DNA from: Pseudomonadota bacterium
GTDB lineage: Bacteria; Pseudomonadota; Gammaproteobacteria; Burkholderiales; SG8-39
NCBI GenBank assembly: GCA_021848555.1
Contig: JAJZUN010000011.1
Coordinates: 1 to 16,495 of the forward strand
Direction: 5' to 3'
Length of the DNA: 16,495 nt
Of this stretch, positions 1 to 7,401 are shown piece after piece (the first letter of the stretch is position 1; every line of letters begins with the position of its first letter). The position numbers were made by a program, and so were the translations under genes. The notes beneath the pieces are model-generated. The model was not told the DNA's origin. It saw only the letters and a list, made by a program, of their open reading frames with translations, and did no database searches.

Positions 1-660
1 GTGTTCGTCACGGTCGAACAGCACGGTTCCCTTGCGCGTGGTGATTTCCACCGGAACGATCTGTTCCCTGAAGCGCCCCTCGGCGATGGCGTGTGCAGCC
101 CGTTGTTGGCTCTGCAGCGCCAGCGCGTCCTGCATTTCACGGCTGATGCCGTAGCGCGTTGCGACATTCTCGGCTGTGACGCCCATGTGGATTGACTGCC
201 ACGGATCGTGCAGGATGCCGTTCATATAGTCGACCAGCTGGCTATCGCCCATGCGCGCGCCCCAGCGCGCCGCCGGCAGCAGATAAGGCCCGCGGCTCAT
301 GCATTCGGCTCCGCCCCCGATCGTAATGTTGGCATCGCCCAGCCGAATCGCTTGCGCTGCACAGACAATCGCCTGCAAGCCGGAGCCGCACAGGCGGTTG
401 ACGTTGAAAGCCGGCGTTTCCTTGGGGATGCCGGCGTCGATGGCCGAAACCCGCGACAGGTAGGCGTCCTTCGGCTCGGTGGGTATCACGTTGCCCATTA
501 CCACATGGCCAATCGCGTCCGGCGCGATGCCAGAGCGCTCTAGCGCAGCGCGCACCGCCGTAGCTCCTAGGCGCGTCGGTGCGACATCCTTGAGCGATCC
601 GCCGAAGGTGCCGATGGCGGTGCGTGCCGTTGCAACGATGAATACTTCAGGCTGCGTCAT
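1..660 (-). CDS. Thiolase (acetyl-CoA acetyltransferase family), N-terminal part, cut by window edge
   Basis: Thiolases cleave 3-oxoacyl-CoA with CoA, or run the reverse condensation; here this would be the last step of the catabolic route. I translated 220 codons with no stop from the ATG at 660 to the window edge. A good ribosome site (AAGGGGAGA) lies 5 bases upstream. The family N-terminus is clear: VFIVATARTAIGTFGGSL at residues 6-23, the nucleophilic cysteine Cys91 in NRLCGSGLQA, GGGAECMSRGPY near 116-126, and MGVTAENVA near 159-167. The C-terminal half, with the second cysteine and catalytic histidine, lies outside the window, so completeness cannot be judged. It starts 35 bp after the crotonase gene on the same strand, so the two are probably cotranscribed. 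Substrate chain length cannot be read from this part; degradative or biosynthetic use is open. Confidence 0.93.
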   Translation of the reverse strand, partial: MTQPEVFIVATARTAIGTFGGSLKDVAPTRLGATAVRAALERSGIAPDAIGHVVMGNVIPTEPKDAYLSRVSAIDAGIPKETPAFNVNRLCGSGLQAIVCAAQAIRLGDANITIGGGAECMSRGPYLLPAARWGARMGDSQLVDYMNGILHDPWQSIHMGVTAENVATRYGISREMQDALALQSQQRAAHAIAEGRFREQIVPVEITTRKGTVLFDRDEH

Positions 661-695
661 GCTTCTCCCCTTCGATCGATTCGAAAAATCATATT

Positions 696-1493
696 TCAGC
701 AGCCGCGGAAATTCGCCTGCCGCTTTTCAAAAAACGCGTTCATGCCCTCGGCAAAGTCGTCGGTTGCGGCGCACGCCAAGAACGCAGCTCGCTCTGCGCT
801 CAGATGTTGGACCAATTGAGTCGCGTGGGATGCGCGCAGCAGCTGCTTGATCTTTCCATAGGCCAGCGTGGGTCCGGAGGCAAGCCGCCGCACCCAGGCT
901 TCAGTTTCCGTGGCGAGCGCGGCCGCTGGAACGACGCGGTTCACGAGGCCCAGCCGGAGCGCTTCAGCGGCGTCGAGCGGGTCGGCCAACAGCAACAGCT
1001 CCATCGCCTTGCGCAAGCCGACGATACGGGGGAGCGCCCAAGAGCATCCCGCGTCCGGACTGGCGCCAATGCGCGAATACGCCGGGGCGATGCGCGTGTT
1101 GTCGGCGGCAATCGCAAGATCGCAGGCGAGCGCAATGCTTACGCCGGCGCCCGCCACGGCGCCATGCAGGCAAGCGACGACCGGCTGCGGCAGTTCCGTC
1201 ATGATGGTGAGACCCGCGTGCAAAGGCTCTATCATGGCCCTCGCCGTATCCGGCGCAGCGGCCAAATCGGCATGAAAGCCCGCCAGGTCGCCGCCGGCCA
1301 TGAAGGCCTTGCCTTCGCCGCTCAGCACGATCACGCGTATGCTGATCTCCCGCTGCAAACGCTGGCATGCGTCGTGGAAAGCGCGCGCCATGACCACGTC
1401 GATCGCGTTGAGCGCTGCGGGGCGGTTGAACCGGATGCGGGCGACGCCTGCCTCGATTTCGAGCAGCAATGGTTGGTTCGGGTCGGAGATCAT
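696..1493 (-). CDS. Enoyl-CoA hydratase/isomerase (crotonase) family protein, PaaG-like active site
   Basis: This 265-residue protein has the full crotonase fold length. The CoA/oxyanion-hole segments are present: KAFMAGGDLAGFH at 62-74 and HGAVAGAGVSIALACD at 110-125. By eye alignment with rat mitochondrial hydratase, the two catalytic glutamates are missing: Glu144 corresponds to Ser119 and Glu164 to Tyr139. An aspartate is present instead at position 147 in RIGASPDAG, matching the catalytic Asp of PaaG-type isomerases (family sequence around GLVPDSG). I infer a double-bond isomerase or another crotonase reaction rather than a standard hydratase. The ATG at 1493 has no clear ribosome site. 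The gene lies between the GntR regulator (115 bp upstream) and the thiolase (35 bp downstream), consistent with one minus-strand operon. Confidence 0.9.
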   Translation of the reverse strand: MISDPNQPLLLEIEAGVARIRFNRPAALNAIDVVMARAFHDACQRLQREISIRVIVLSGEGKAFMAGGDLAGFHADLAAAPDTARAMIEPLHAGLTIMTELPQPVVACLHGAVAGAGVSIALACDLAIAADNTRIAPAYSRIGASPDAGCSWALPRIVGLRKAMELLLLADPLDAAEALRLGLVNRVVPAAALATETEAWVRRLASGPTLAYGKIKQLLRASHATQLVQHLSAERAAFLACAATDDFAEGMNAFFEKRQANFRGC

Positions 1494-1608
1494 AGGCAGG
1501 TAGTCTCAAGAAGTTTCGTTGGATCCGATCCAGGCATAGTCTCGCCGCCACGACGGCTCCCTAAATCGATGTCGGCGTGAAGCTGGCCGTACCACTGTGC
1601 CGGCGGGA

Positions 1609-2367
1609 TCAAAAGGCATCCCAGCGAACGACATCGTCCATGTCGAGATCGGCGATCCTATAACCGCGCTGAAAATCGGACAAGTGCTTCCTTGCCCAGG
1701 TCTGCGCCTCGTTCTCGTCGCTGTCGCGGATAGCCGCCAGAATCCGTCGGTGGGCTTCAAGATTACGGGCGGCTGCCTGGGGCATCGAGGTTCGGAGATG
1801 ATCCATTGTCGGGCGAAATAGCAGATTGACAGGCTCTCTGGCCAATATGAGTACCCAGTTGTGGGAGGCGAGCGCGATCCCCGCGTGGAAGTCGATGTCG
1901 AGCTCGGTGAAAGAGTCGCCTCTCGCCACGGCCTGCGTCATGGCTTCGACGTTCGCCTCCAGGCGCGCCAAATCTTCCTCGGTACGGCGAATCGCCGCCA
2001 TTGCCGCTGCCTGAGGTTCCAGCATCATGGCTACCTCCCAGAGCTGGGTAAACGTCACCTGTTGCAACAGTAGGGCTCGGGTGGTTCTTGGCGCGAGTTC
2101 GTGGACGCCGGGCACAGCCACGTGTAGCCGGCGTCCCGCGCCTCTTATGACCAGGCCTTCTTGCTCGAGCTGGCGGATCGCTTCGCGCACCGTTGAGCGA
2201 TTGACCCGGAACTGTTCCGCGAGCTGCTGCTCCGGCGGCAACATGTCACCGGGGCGCAGCTCACGCTCGAGAATTTTGCGCTCGATGGTCGCCGACAGCG
2301 CCTTGTAGGCAGGTGCGTGGCCCAGAGGTCCAAAAACCGCCCCTTCATTCCCCTTGTGTTGCTTCAA
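1609..2367 (-). CDS. GntR-family transcriptional regulator, FCD (FadR-type) subfamily
   Basis: This 252-residue protein is a likely ligand-responsive repressor of the divergent importer operon and perhaps its own operon. The N-terminal winged helix spans about residues 20-85, with the typical LRPGDMLPPEQQLAEQF then VNRSTVREAIRQLEQEGLV. The C-terminal FCD domain is helical and retains the usual metal/ligand residues: Asp157 and His161 (DIDFH), His206 (EAHRRILAAI) and His228 (ARKHL). The start is TTG at 2367, preceded by GGGAGAG only about 3 bases away. No better in-frame ATG exists before the DNA-binding domain, so TTG is chosen with moderate certainty. Known ligands of this subfamily are organic acids and acyl-CoAs. 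The palindrome at 2634-2644 fits its operator type. Confidence 0.92.
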   Translation of the reverse strand: MKQHKGNEGAVFGPLGHAPAYKALSATIERKILERELRPGDMLPPEQQLAEQFRVNRSTVREAIRQLEQEGLVIRGAGRRLHVAVPGVHELAPRTTRALLLQQVTFTQLWEVAMMLEPQAAAMAAIRRTEEDLARLEANVEAMTQAVARGDSFTELDIDFHAGIALASHNWVLILAREPVNLLFRPTMDHLRTSMPQAAARNLEAHRRILAAIRDSDENEAQTWARKHLSDFQRGYRIADLDMDDVVRWDAF

Positions 2368-2591
2368 CGTCTCTCCCGGTGGCCTAATATCGATTCCGAT
2401 TGGACGAGAACGCCTGTCCGTGCTGCACTACGAAGCCCGTACGCGCGCTGCGGTCGATAGGCTCAATTGTCATAAAAATCATCGAGTAGGCGGTCGTTCT
2501 GGAAAAGTCCGCAGGGTCACCGGCTTGTCGCGGGAAAGTTCCTGGGCGTACGAGAAGCCCGCCGCGTTGTGCGCCGCCACATCGAATTGAA
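2368..2591. other. Divergent intergenic region, regulator-proximal part
   Basis: The gap between the regulator and the importer operon is 397 bp. This part should carry the minus-strand promoter for the regulator, but I see no convincing -35/-10 pair reading leftward. Short open frames cross it on both strands, but they lack ribosome sites and recognisable protein features. The AT-rich patch around 2463-2482 is a possible place for the leftward promoter, which is only a guess. No second copy of the TNGTNNNACNA operator pattern was noticed here. Confidence 0.4.
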
Positions 2592-2621
2592 TTGACACTC
2601 GCTTTACCCAGAACATAAGAT
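2592..2621 (+). promoter_or_regulatory. Sigma70-type promoter of the importer/catabolic operon
   Basis: A perfect -35 box TTGACA (2592-2597) is followed by 18 bp and TAAGAT (2616-2621), a 4 of 6 match to the -10 box. ATAAGA at 2615-2620 with 17-bp spacing is an alternative. Transcription would start near 2628, giving a leader of about 137 nt before the binding-protein ATG at 2765. The candidate operator begins a few bases after the predicted start, a position suited to repression. Confidence 0.55.
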
Positions 2622-2623
2622 GC

Positions 2624-2663
2624 GCCAATCCGTTTGTCGGACAATCAGACTAAACGGATTGGC
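2624..2663. repeat. 12-bp perfect inverted repeat around the transcription start
   Basis: GCCAATCCGTTT (2624-2635) is exactly complementary to AAACGGATTGGC (2652-2663), with 16 bp between. The pairing can be extended inward by GTC/GAC (2636-2638 with 2648-2650) if T2651 is bulged. It overlaps the predicted transcription start and encloses the 11-bp operator-like palindrome, whose centre (2639) is offset from that of the large dyad (2643.5). It may be a second protein-binding dyad or a hairpin at the 5' end of the transcript. Confidence 0.75.
2634..2644. promoter_or_regulatory. Candidate FCD-type GntR operator
   Basis: TTGTCGGACAA is a perfect palindrome around one central base. It matches the TNGTNNNACNA pattern known for FadR/FCD-subfamily GntR regulators at every fixed position. 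It lies just downstream of the predicted -10 box of the importer operon and in the same intergenic region as an FCD-type GntR gene. Assigning it to that regulator is inference from position and pattern. Confidence 0.6.
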
Positions 2664-2764
2664 TGGAGGTCGTCAAGTGCCACCGAAGACAAAGCAGTAC
2701 TGCGGCAGCACGCCAGCCCCGATAAACGCAACAGCGATCGTGAATTCAGGCAAAAGGAGAAGAC

Positions 2765-4090
2765 ATGTGCAAGAGATTTGATGGAACCATCCGAATCGGG
2801 CGTGCCGCGTTGAAGGCAGCCGTGGTCGCTTTCGTTGCGGCGGGGGCGGTTACCCAGGCGAATGCCCAGGAAACGTTCAAGGTCGGCGTCGTAACTTTCC
2901 TGTCGGGGCAGGCGGCCGAGAGTTTCGGCATTCCCGCAGCGAACAGCGCCAAGGTGATGGTCGAGGCCTTCAACAAGGGCACGGCGCCGAAGCCTTACGA
3001 CAAGGCCGGCTTCGGCGGCATGAAGGTCGCGGTCACGCTGGTGGACGAAGCTGGTGGCGCGACCAAGCAAGTGCAGGAACTGCGCAACCTTTACCAGCGC
3101 GAAACCGTGGACGTGGTGGTCGGCTTCGTAGGCTCCGGCGACTGTCTCGCCGTGGCGCCGGTGGCCGAGGAATTGAAAAAACCGCTGGTGCTGTTCGATT
3201 GCGGTACGCCCAGAATCTTCGAAGACGCGAGCTACAAGTAAGTCTTTCGCACGGCCTCGCACGCGACCATGGACAACGTGGCCTTGGCCCGCTACCTGAA
3301 GGCCCGCAAGATCAAGGCCGACAGCATCAGCATGATCAACCAGGATTACGCCTGGGGCCAGGATTCCCGCGTCGATTTTATCAGCGCGATGGAACAACTC
3401 TATCCTGGCAGCAAAGTCAGCGGCGATTTGCTGCCCAAGTTCGGTGCTGGCCAATACGGTACCGAAATCTCGGCGCTGAGTCGGCAACCGTCCAGCATTC
3501 TCTACTCCAGCCTTTGGGGCGGCGACCTGCAGGCCTTCGTTCTCCAGGGTGCGCCCCGAGGCCTGTTCAAGAGCAGCCAGCTGGTGCTCAGCGCGGCAGA
3601 CCATGTGCTGCCGTCATTGGGCGAGAAGATGCCCAACGGCGTGATCTTCGGCGCCCGCGGCTCGTACGGCGTGCTGGCCCAGAAGAGCCCCCTGAACGAC
3701 TGGTTCTGGAAAACCTATCAGGATGCGCACGGTCCCGCAGCAGTGGTGCAGGCGAGCTACCGCATGGCCCAGGCCATGCTCGGGCTGAAGGCTGCTGTGG
3801 AAAAAGCGATGGCCAAGAACGGCGGCAAGAAGCCTGCGGCCGACGAAATTGTCGAAGCCCTGCGCGGCTCGGAGTGGGATTCCCCCGGCGGCACCATTCG
3901 CATGGCCCTTGGGAACGGCCACCAGGCAATTCAGAACATCTCCATCGGCCGGACTCGTTACGACCCAGCCAAGAAGATGGTGGTTGCCGACGATATCCAG
4001 GTGTTCCGGGCCGAATGTGTCAACCCGCCTGCCAATATGAAGAGCCTGGATTGGATCAAGGCCGGCTTCCCCGGCGCCAAGTGCGACTGA
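2765..4090 (+). pseudogene. Branched-chain-amino-acid-type ABC transporter substrate-binding protein, interrupted by in-frame TAA
   Basis: This encodes the periplasmic binding protein of the importer (LivK-like, type I periplasmic fold). The ATG at 2765 is preceded by AGGAGA at 4 bases. Residues 1-34 form a signal peptide with a hydrophobic stretch AALKAAVVAFVAAGAV and probable cleavage after ANA. The mature protein begins QETFKVGVVTFLSGQAAE, as in this family. At codon 159 (3239-3241) a TAA interrupts the sequence between ASYK and VFRTASHATMDNVALARY. The same reading frame then continues without another stop to TGA at 4088-4090, ending at residue 441 of a normal-length family member. A single base change from TAC or TAT (Tyr) would explain it. 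The downstream part could restart at the ATG at 3269 but would lack a signal peptide. The cause may be true inactivation, stop readthrough or a sequence error. The downstream transporter genes are intact. Confidence 0.85.
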
Positions 4091-4124
4091 GCCGCGACCC
4101 GGTTTAGGCAGGAAGGGACACGCC

Positions 4125-5021
4125 TTGGATCTCGTGCTGACCATCGTCATCGACGGCCTGATCTATGCGTCCTGGCTGTTCATCGTGTCCTTGGGATTGA
4201 CGCTGGTCTTCGGAGTGCTGAAGATCCTCAACATGGCCCACGGCAGTGTGTATGCCATCGGCGCTTACGCCGCCGCCTCCTTGGTCGCGCTGTTCGCCTC
4301 CTTGGGGCTGGCGCCGGCGATGTCGCTGGTGGCCATGCTGCTGGCCGCCGCCGGCGTTGCCGCGGTTTTGGGCCCGCTGCTGGAGCGGGGACTGCTGGAA
4401 CGCTTCTACGGCCGCGACGAGGTGCTGCTGCTTCTTGTCACATACGCCTTGTTCTTGGTGCTGGAGGACGTGACCAAGCTGATCTGGGGCGTCAATCCTT
4501 ATTATGTATCCGAGCCCTACAGCCTGTTCGGCAACGTGGGGGTCGGCGCGCTGTCCTTCGTTGGCTTCGACTTTGCGCTGGTCGTCCTGGCCGTGGTCTG
4601 CGGTCTGTTGGTGTGGTTCGGCCTGAACCGGACCTTGGCCGGAAAAATCGTCCTGGCGGTCATTCACAACCCGGAAATGAGCGCGAGCATGGGGGTCAAT
4701 GTGAAATGGGTGAATTGCGCCGCCTTTACCATCGGGGTCTTCCTCGCCGCTTTGGGCGGTGCGTTTACAGCCCCGATGATCTCGGTCCAGCCTGGGCTGA
4801 GCGTCAGCGTCATCATCGTTAGCTTCGCCGTGGTCATCATCGGCGGACTGGGCAGCATCGAGGGTGCAGCCATTGGCGCCCTGGTGGTCGGTCTGGCGCG
4901 GGCCCTTTCGGTGCACATCATGCCCGAGGTGGAACTGTTCTCGATCTACCTCGTGATGACCGCAGTTCTGGTGTTCCGGCCCGAAGGGCTGTTCCAAAGC
5001 GTCAAGGCGCGGCAAATATGA
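4125..5021 (+). CDS. livH: Branched-chain-type ABC transporter permease, LivH family
   Basis: This is one of two inner-membrane permeases of the importer, 298 residues and strongly hydrophobic, with roughly eight membrane segments. Family marks are LKILNMAHGSVYAIGAYAA at 32-50 and the loop VVIIGGLGSIEGAAIGAL at 236-252, followed by a C-terminal VFRPEGLF. The start is TTG at 4125 with a strong ribosome site (AGGAAGGG) about 7 bases upstream. No closer ATG fits the family N-terminus. It begins 34 bp after the binding-protein gene and its stop overlaps the next start as ATGA (5018-5021), indicating translational coupling. The substrate need not be an amino acid: this family also imports aromatic acids, amides and other carboxylates, and the surrounding genes point to an organic acid. 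Confidence 0.93.
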   Translation: MDLVLTIVIDGLIYASWLFIVSLGLTLVFGVLKILNMAHGSVYAIGAYAAASLVALFASLGLAPAMSLVAMLLAAAGVAAVLGPLLERGLLERFYGRDEVLLLLVTYALFLVLEDVTKLIWGVNPYYVSEPYSLFGNVGVGALSFVGFDFALVVLAVVCGLLVWFGLNRTLAGKIVLAVIHNPEMSASMGVNVKWVNCAAFTIGVFLAALGGAFTAPMISVQPGLSVSVIIVSFAVVIIGGLGSIEGAAIGALVVGLARALSVHIMPEVELFSIYLVMTAVLVFRPEGLFQSVKARQI

Positions 5022-5989
5022 TCGTCAACCAGGGCAGAACGATTCTTGTGGCCCTCGGTGCCGCCGCCGCGATTCTCGTCGCCGGCCTGGTCACGCCAAA
5101 ATGGCTGATGTTCTTGACCACGATGTCGGTCTCCCACGGACTGGCGATCCTGGGCATCGTGGTGTTGTCTCGGGGCGGGGGCGCCACCTTTGGCCAGGGA
5201 CTGTTCTTCGCCATAGGCGCGTACGCTGCCGCCTTGGCGGAACATCAGATGGGCATATCCGATGCGCTGCTGCGAGTGCTGCTGGGTGGACTTTCCGCCG
5301 GCCTGCTGGGCTCATTGGCGGCTCCCCTGCTGACCCGTTACCGCGGAATCTTTTTCGCGATGCTCACCCTGGCTCTGTCGATGGTCGTATACGGCATCCT
5401 GACCAAGGCCACTGCGCTGGGCGGCTCCGACGGCTTCAACCTGAGCCGGCCGACACTGTTCGGCTTCGCATTAGAGGGCGAAAGCGGCGACTATGTCCTT
5501 TTCGCGGTGACCATTGTGGTGTCCGCTTTCTGTAGTGCTCTGGTGGCGATCTATTTTCGCTCGGCCTCCGGACTAGTGTCGTTGGCCGTTCGGAGTAACG
5601 CGCTGCGACTGGAGTATCTCGGCGCATCGACGCGCGCATCGCTCGGCCTGGATTTCACCATCGCCTCCATCTTGGGGGGCGTCGGTGGCGCCCTGACGGG
5701 ATTGGCCCTGGGTCATGTGGACCCAAACTTCGCCTACTGGACGACCTCGGGCGAGTTCGTTTTCGCCGCCGTACTGAGCGGCTATCAGAGCGTATTCGCG
5801 GTATTCATCGCCTCACTCGGTCTGGAGATGGTGCGTTCCTTTTCCAATTTGTATTTTCCGAACACCTGGCAGCTGGCATTGGGCCTGTCACTGATCCTGG
5901 TCGTTCTGTTCCTTCCGGAGGGTATCGGTTCCATTTGGAACGGCCGTCGCCGGCAACGGCGAGTCGCGCAGGTCGGCAGCGTTTCATGA
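5018..5989 (+). CDS. livM: Branched-chain-type ABC transporter permease, LivM family
   Basis: This is the second membrane permease, 323 residues, pairing with the LivH-type protein. It shows the LivM signature GGGATFGQGLFFAIGAYAAA at about 53-72, the core segment YRGIFFAMLTLALSMVVYGI at 108-127, LGGSDGFN at 134-141, and GGVGGALTGLALGHVDP in the second half. The C-terminus ends with FLPEGIGSIW and a basic tail. The ATG start overlaps the livH stop by 4 bases and its own TGA overlaps the next ATG (5986-5989). That spacing fixes both starts and marks a tightly coupled operon. Confidence 0.93.
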   Translation: MIVNQGRTILVALGAAAAILVAGLVTPKWLMFLTTMSVSHGLAILGIVVLSRGGGATFGQGLFFAIGAYAAALAEHQMGISDALLRVLLGGLSAGLLGSLAAPLLTRYRGIFFAMLTLALSMVVYGILTKATALGGSDGFNLSRPTLFGFALEGESGDYVLFAVTIVVSAFCSALVAIYFRSASGLVSLAVRSNALRLEYLGASTRASLGLDFTIASILGGVGGALTGLALGHVDPNFAYWTTSGEFVFAAVLSGYQSVFAVFIASLGLEMVRSFSNLYFPNTWQLALGLSLILVVLFLPEGIGSIWNGRRRQRRVAQVGSVS

Positions 5990-6735
5990 GCATGTTGCTG
6001 TCCGCCCGGGGGCTGAACAAGCGCTTCGGCGCGGTGATCGCCGCCGACGATGTGTCGATTGACGTGCCGCCCGGGCAGAAGCTCAGCCTGATCGGCAGCA
6101 ACGGCGCCGGAAAGACCACCTTCATCAACATGGTCACTGGATTTCTTAAACCCGATTCGGGCCAGATTGATCTGTTGGGAGACGACATCACCCGACTCAG
6201 CCCGCGCCACATCGCCCGGCTGGGTATTTGCCGCTCCTTCCAGATTCCGCAACTCTGCCTCGAGCTCACTACCTTGGAGAACCTTCTGGTGGCCGTAGCC
6301 GCCTCCAGCCCCAAGCGGCTCTCGCTCTGGAACCCGGCGGAGGCCAATGGCGGGCGGGAGCGTGCCGAGCATTTGCTCGAACGTTTCGGGCTTGCGCCCA
6401 GCGCCAACCGGCGCGTGACCGAACTCGCCGGCGGCGTGCGCAAGCTCCTCGATATCGCCATGGCGCTGGCGCGACACCCCAAGCTGCTGCTTCTTGACGA
6501 ACCGACGTCAGGCGTCAGCGCCGAAGAAAAGGTGCCGACGATGGAACGAGCGATGGACGCTCTGGCCCAGGAGTCGGTGACCGTAATGTTCGTCGAGCAC
6601 GACATGGACATCGTCGCTGCCTTTTCGGAGCGGGTGATTGCGTTCTACAGCGGCCGGATTATCGACGATGGCGTTCCGGCCGCGGTCCTCAATAACCTGG
6701 AAGTACAGCGTTATGTCACTGGAGCAACCAAGTGA
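5986..6735 (+). CDS. livG: ABC transporter ATP-binding protein, LivG family
   Basis: This is one of the two cytoplasmic ATPases that power the importer, 249 residues from the ATG at 5986, which overlaps the livM stop. A longer in-frame start at 5935 exists but lies inside livM and adds a non-conserved basic stretch. Walker A is GSNGAGKTT (37-45), Walker B KLLLLDEP (166-173), and the switch histidine is His205 in VEHD. The ABC signature reads LAGGVRK (147-153) rather than LSGGQ, and the D-loop region is SGVSAEE. LivG-type proteins often depart from LSGGQ, so this does not imply inactivity. Its TGA (6733-6735) overlaps the GTG start of the next gene (6732). Confidence 0.92.
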   Translation: MSMLLSARGLNKRFGAVIAADDVSIDVPPGQKLSLIGSNGAGKTTFINMVTGFLKPDSGQIDLLGDDITRLSPRHIARLGICRSFQIPQLCLELTTLENLLVAVAASSPKRLSLWNPAEANGGRERAEHLLERFGLAPSANRRVTELAGGVRKLLDIAMALARHPKLLLLDEPTSGVSAEEKVPTMERAMDALAQESVTVMFVEHDMDIVAAFSERVIAFYSGRIIDDGVPAAVLNNLEVQRYVTGATK

Positions 6736-7400
6736 CAGCCAGTTCACCTCTGCTCGCTGTCGCCGATCTTCATGTCAGCATTCAGTCCATGCCCGCCCTG
6801 CGCGGCGTGTCGCTGGAGGTGGCGGCTGGTGAGATGGTTGGCCTGATCGGCCGAAATGGCGCCGGCAAGACCACGTTCATGCGTTCCGTCATGGGGCACC
6901 TGACGCCCAGCTCCGGGTCGATACACGTCAACGGCAGTGACCTCGCTGGCGTCCCACGCCATGGCCGCGCCGCACTCGGCATCGGCTACATGCCCGAGGA
7001 CCGTGGATTGGTGCCGCAATTGACGGTGGAAGAGAATATCCTGTTGCCGGTCTGGGTATCCAGGAGTTTGACGGCGGCGGAGCGGCTCGACTTGGTCTAC
7101 GGCCTGATGCCCGAGATTGCCGAAATGCGCCAGCGCAAGGCACTGCTGCTGAGCGGTGGCCAGCAGAAGCTGGTGGCCTTGGGCCGAGCCCTGGCGGTGG
7201 GCACGCGGCTGCTGCTGCTCGACGAGCCGTTCGAGGGCGTCGCGCCGGCCCTGTCGCAGCGTTTGTCGGAGGTGATCTCCGCCCTCAAGGAAAAACAGCT
7301 GAGCGTGATCATTGCGCAGTCCGACCTCAATCACTCGAGCCACCAGTTTGTGCGCGAATACGTGATCGAGCGTGGCGCCAATGTGGTCCGACAGCGCTAG
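6732..7400 (+). CDS. livF: ABC transporter ATP-binding protein, LivF family
   Basis: This is the second ATPase of the importer, 222 residues, slightly short for the family (usually about 230-240). The GTG start at 6732 overlaps the livG stop. Walker A is GRNGAGKTT (40-48), the signature is the canonical LSGGQQ (140-145), and Walker B is RLLLLDEP (159-166) followed by FEGVAPAL, typical of LivF. The switch region reads IIAQSDLNHS where most LivF proteins have a VEQN-like stretch. The C-terminus ends soon after VIERGANVV, so the usual tail is abbreviated. The next gene starts 1 bp after its TAG. Confidence 0.92.
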   Translation: MTASSPLLAVADLHVSIQSMPALRGVSLEVAAGEMVGLIGRNGAGKTTFMRSVMGHLTPSSGSIHVNGSDLAGVPRHGRAALGIGYMPEDRGLVPQLTVEENILLPVWVSRSLTAAERLDLVYGLMPEIAEMRQRKALLLSGGQQKLVALGRALAVGTRLLLLDEPFEGVAPALSQRLSEVISALKEKQLSVIIAQSDLNHSSHQFVREYVIERGANVVRQR

Positions 7401-7401
7401 C

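Noticed and set aside
2354..2644. Short open frames on both strands in the divergent intergenic region
   Set aside because: No ribosome sites or recognisable sequence, and they overlap the promoter and operator elements.
2645..3604. A 319-codon minus-strand frame across the binding-protein gene
   Set aside because: I considered whether this rather than the interrupted plus-strand frame was the real gene. The plus frame has a signal peptide, ribosome site and family motifs on both sides of the stop; the minus frame has none.
3199..4107. A 302-codon plus-strand frame overlapping the stop codon, suggesting a frameshift
   Set aside because: Its translation does not resemble the family, while the original frame resumes exactly after the TAA, so this is a nonsense codon and not a frameshift.
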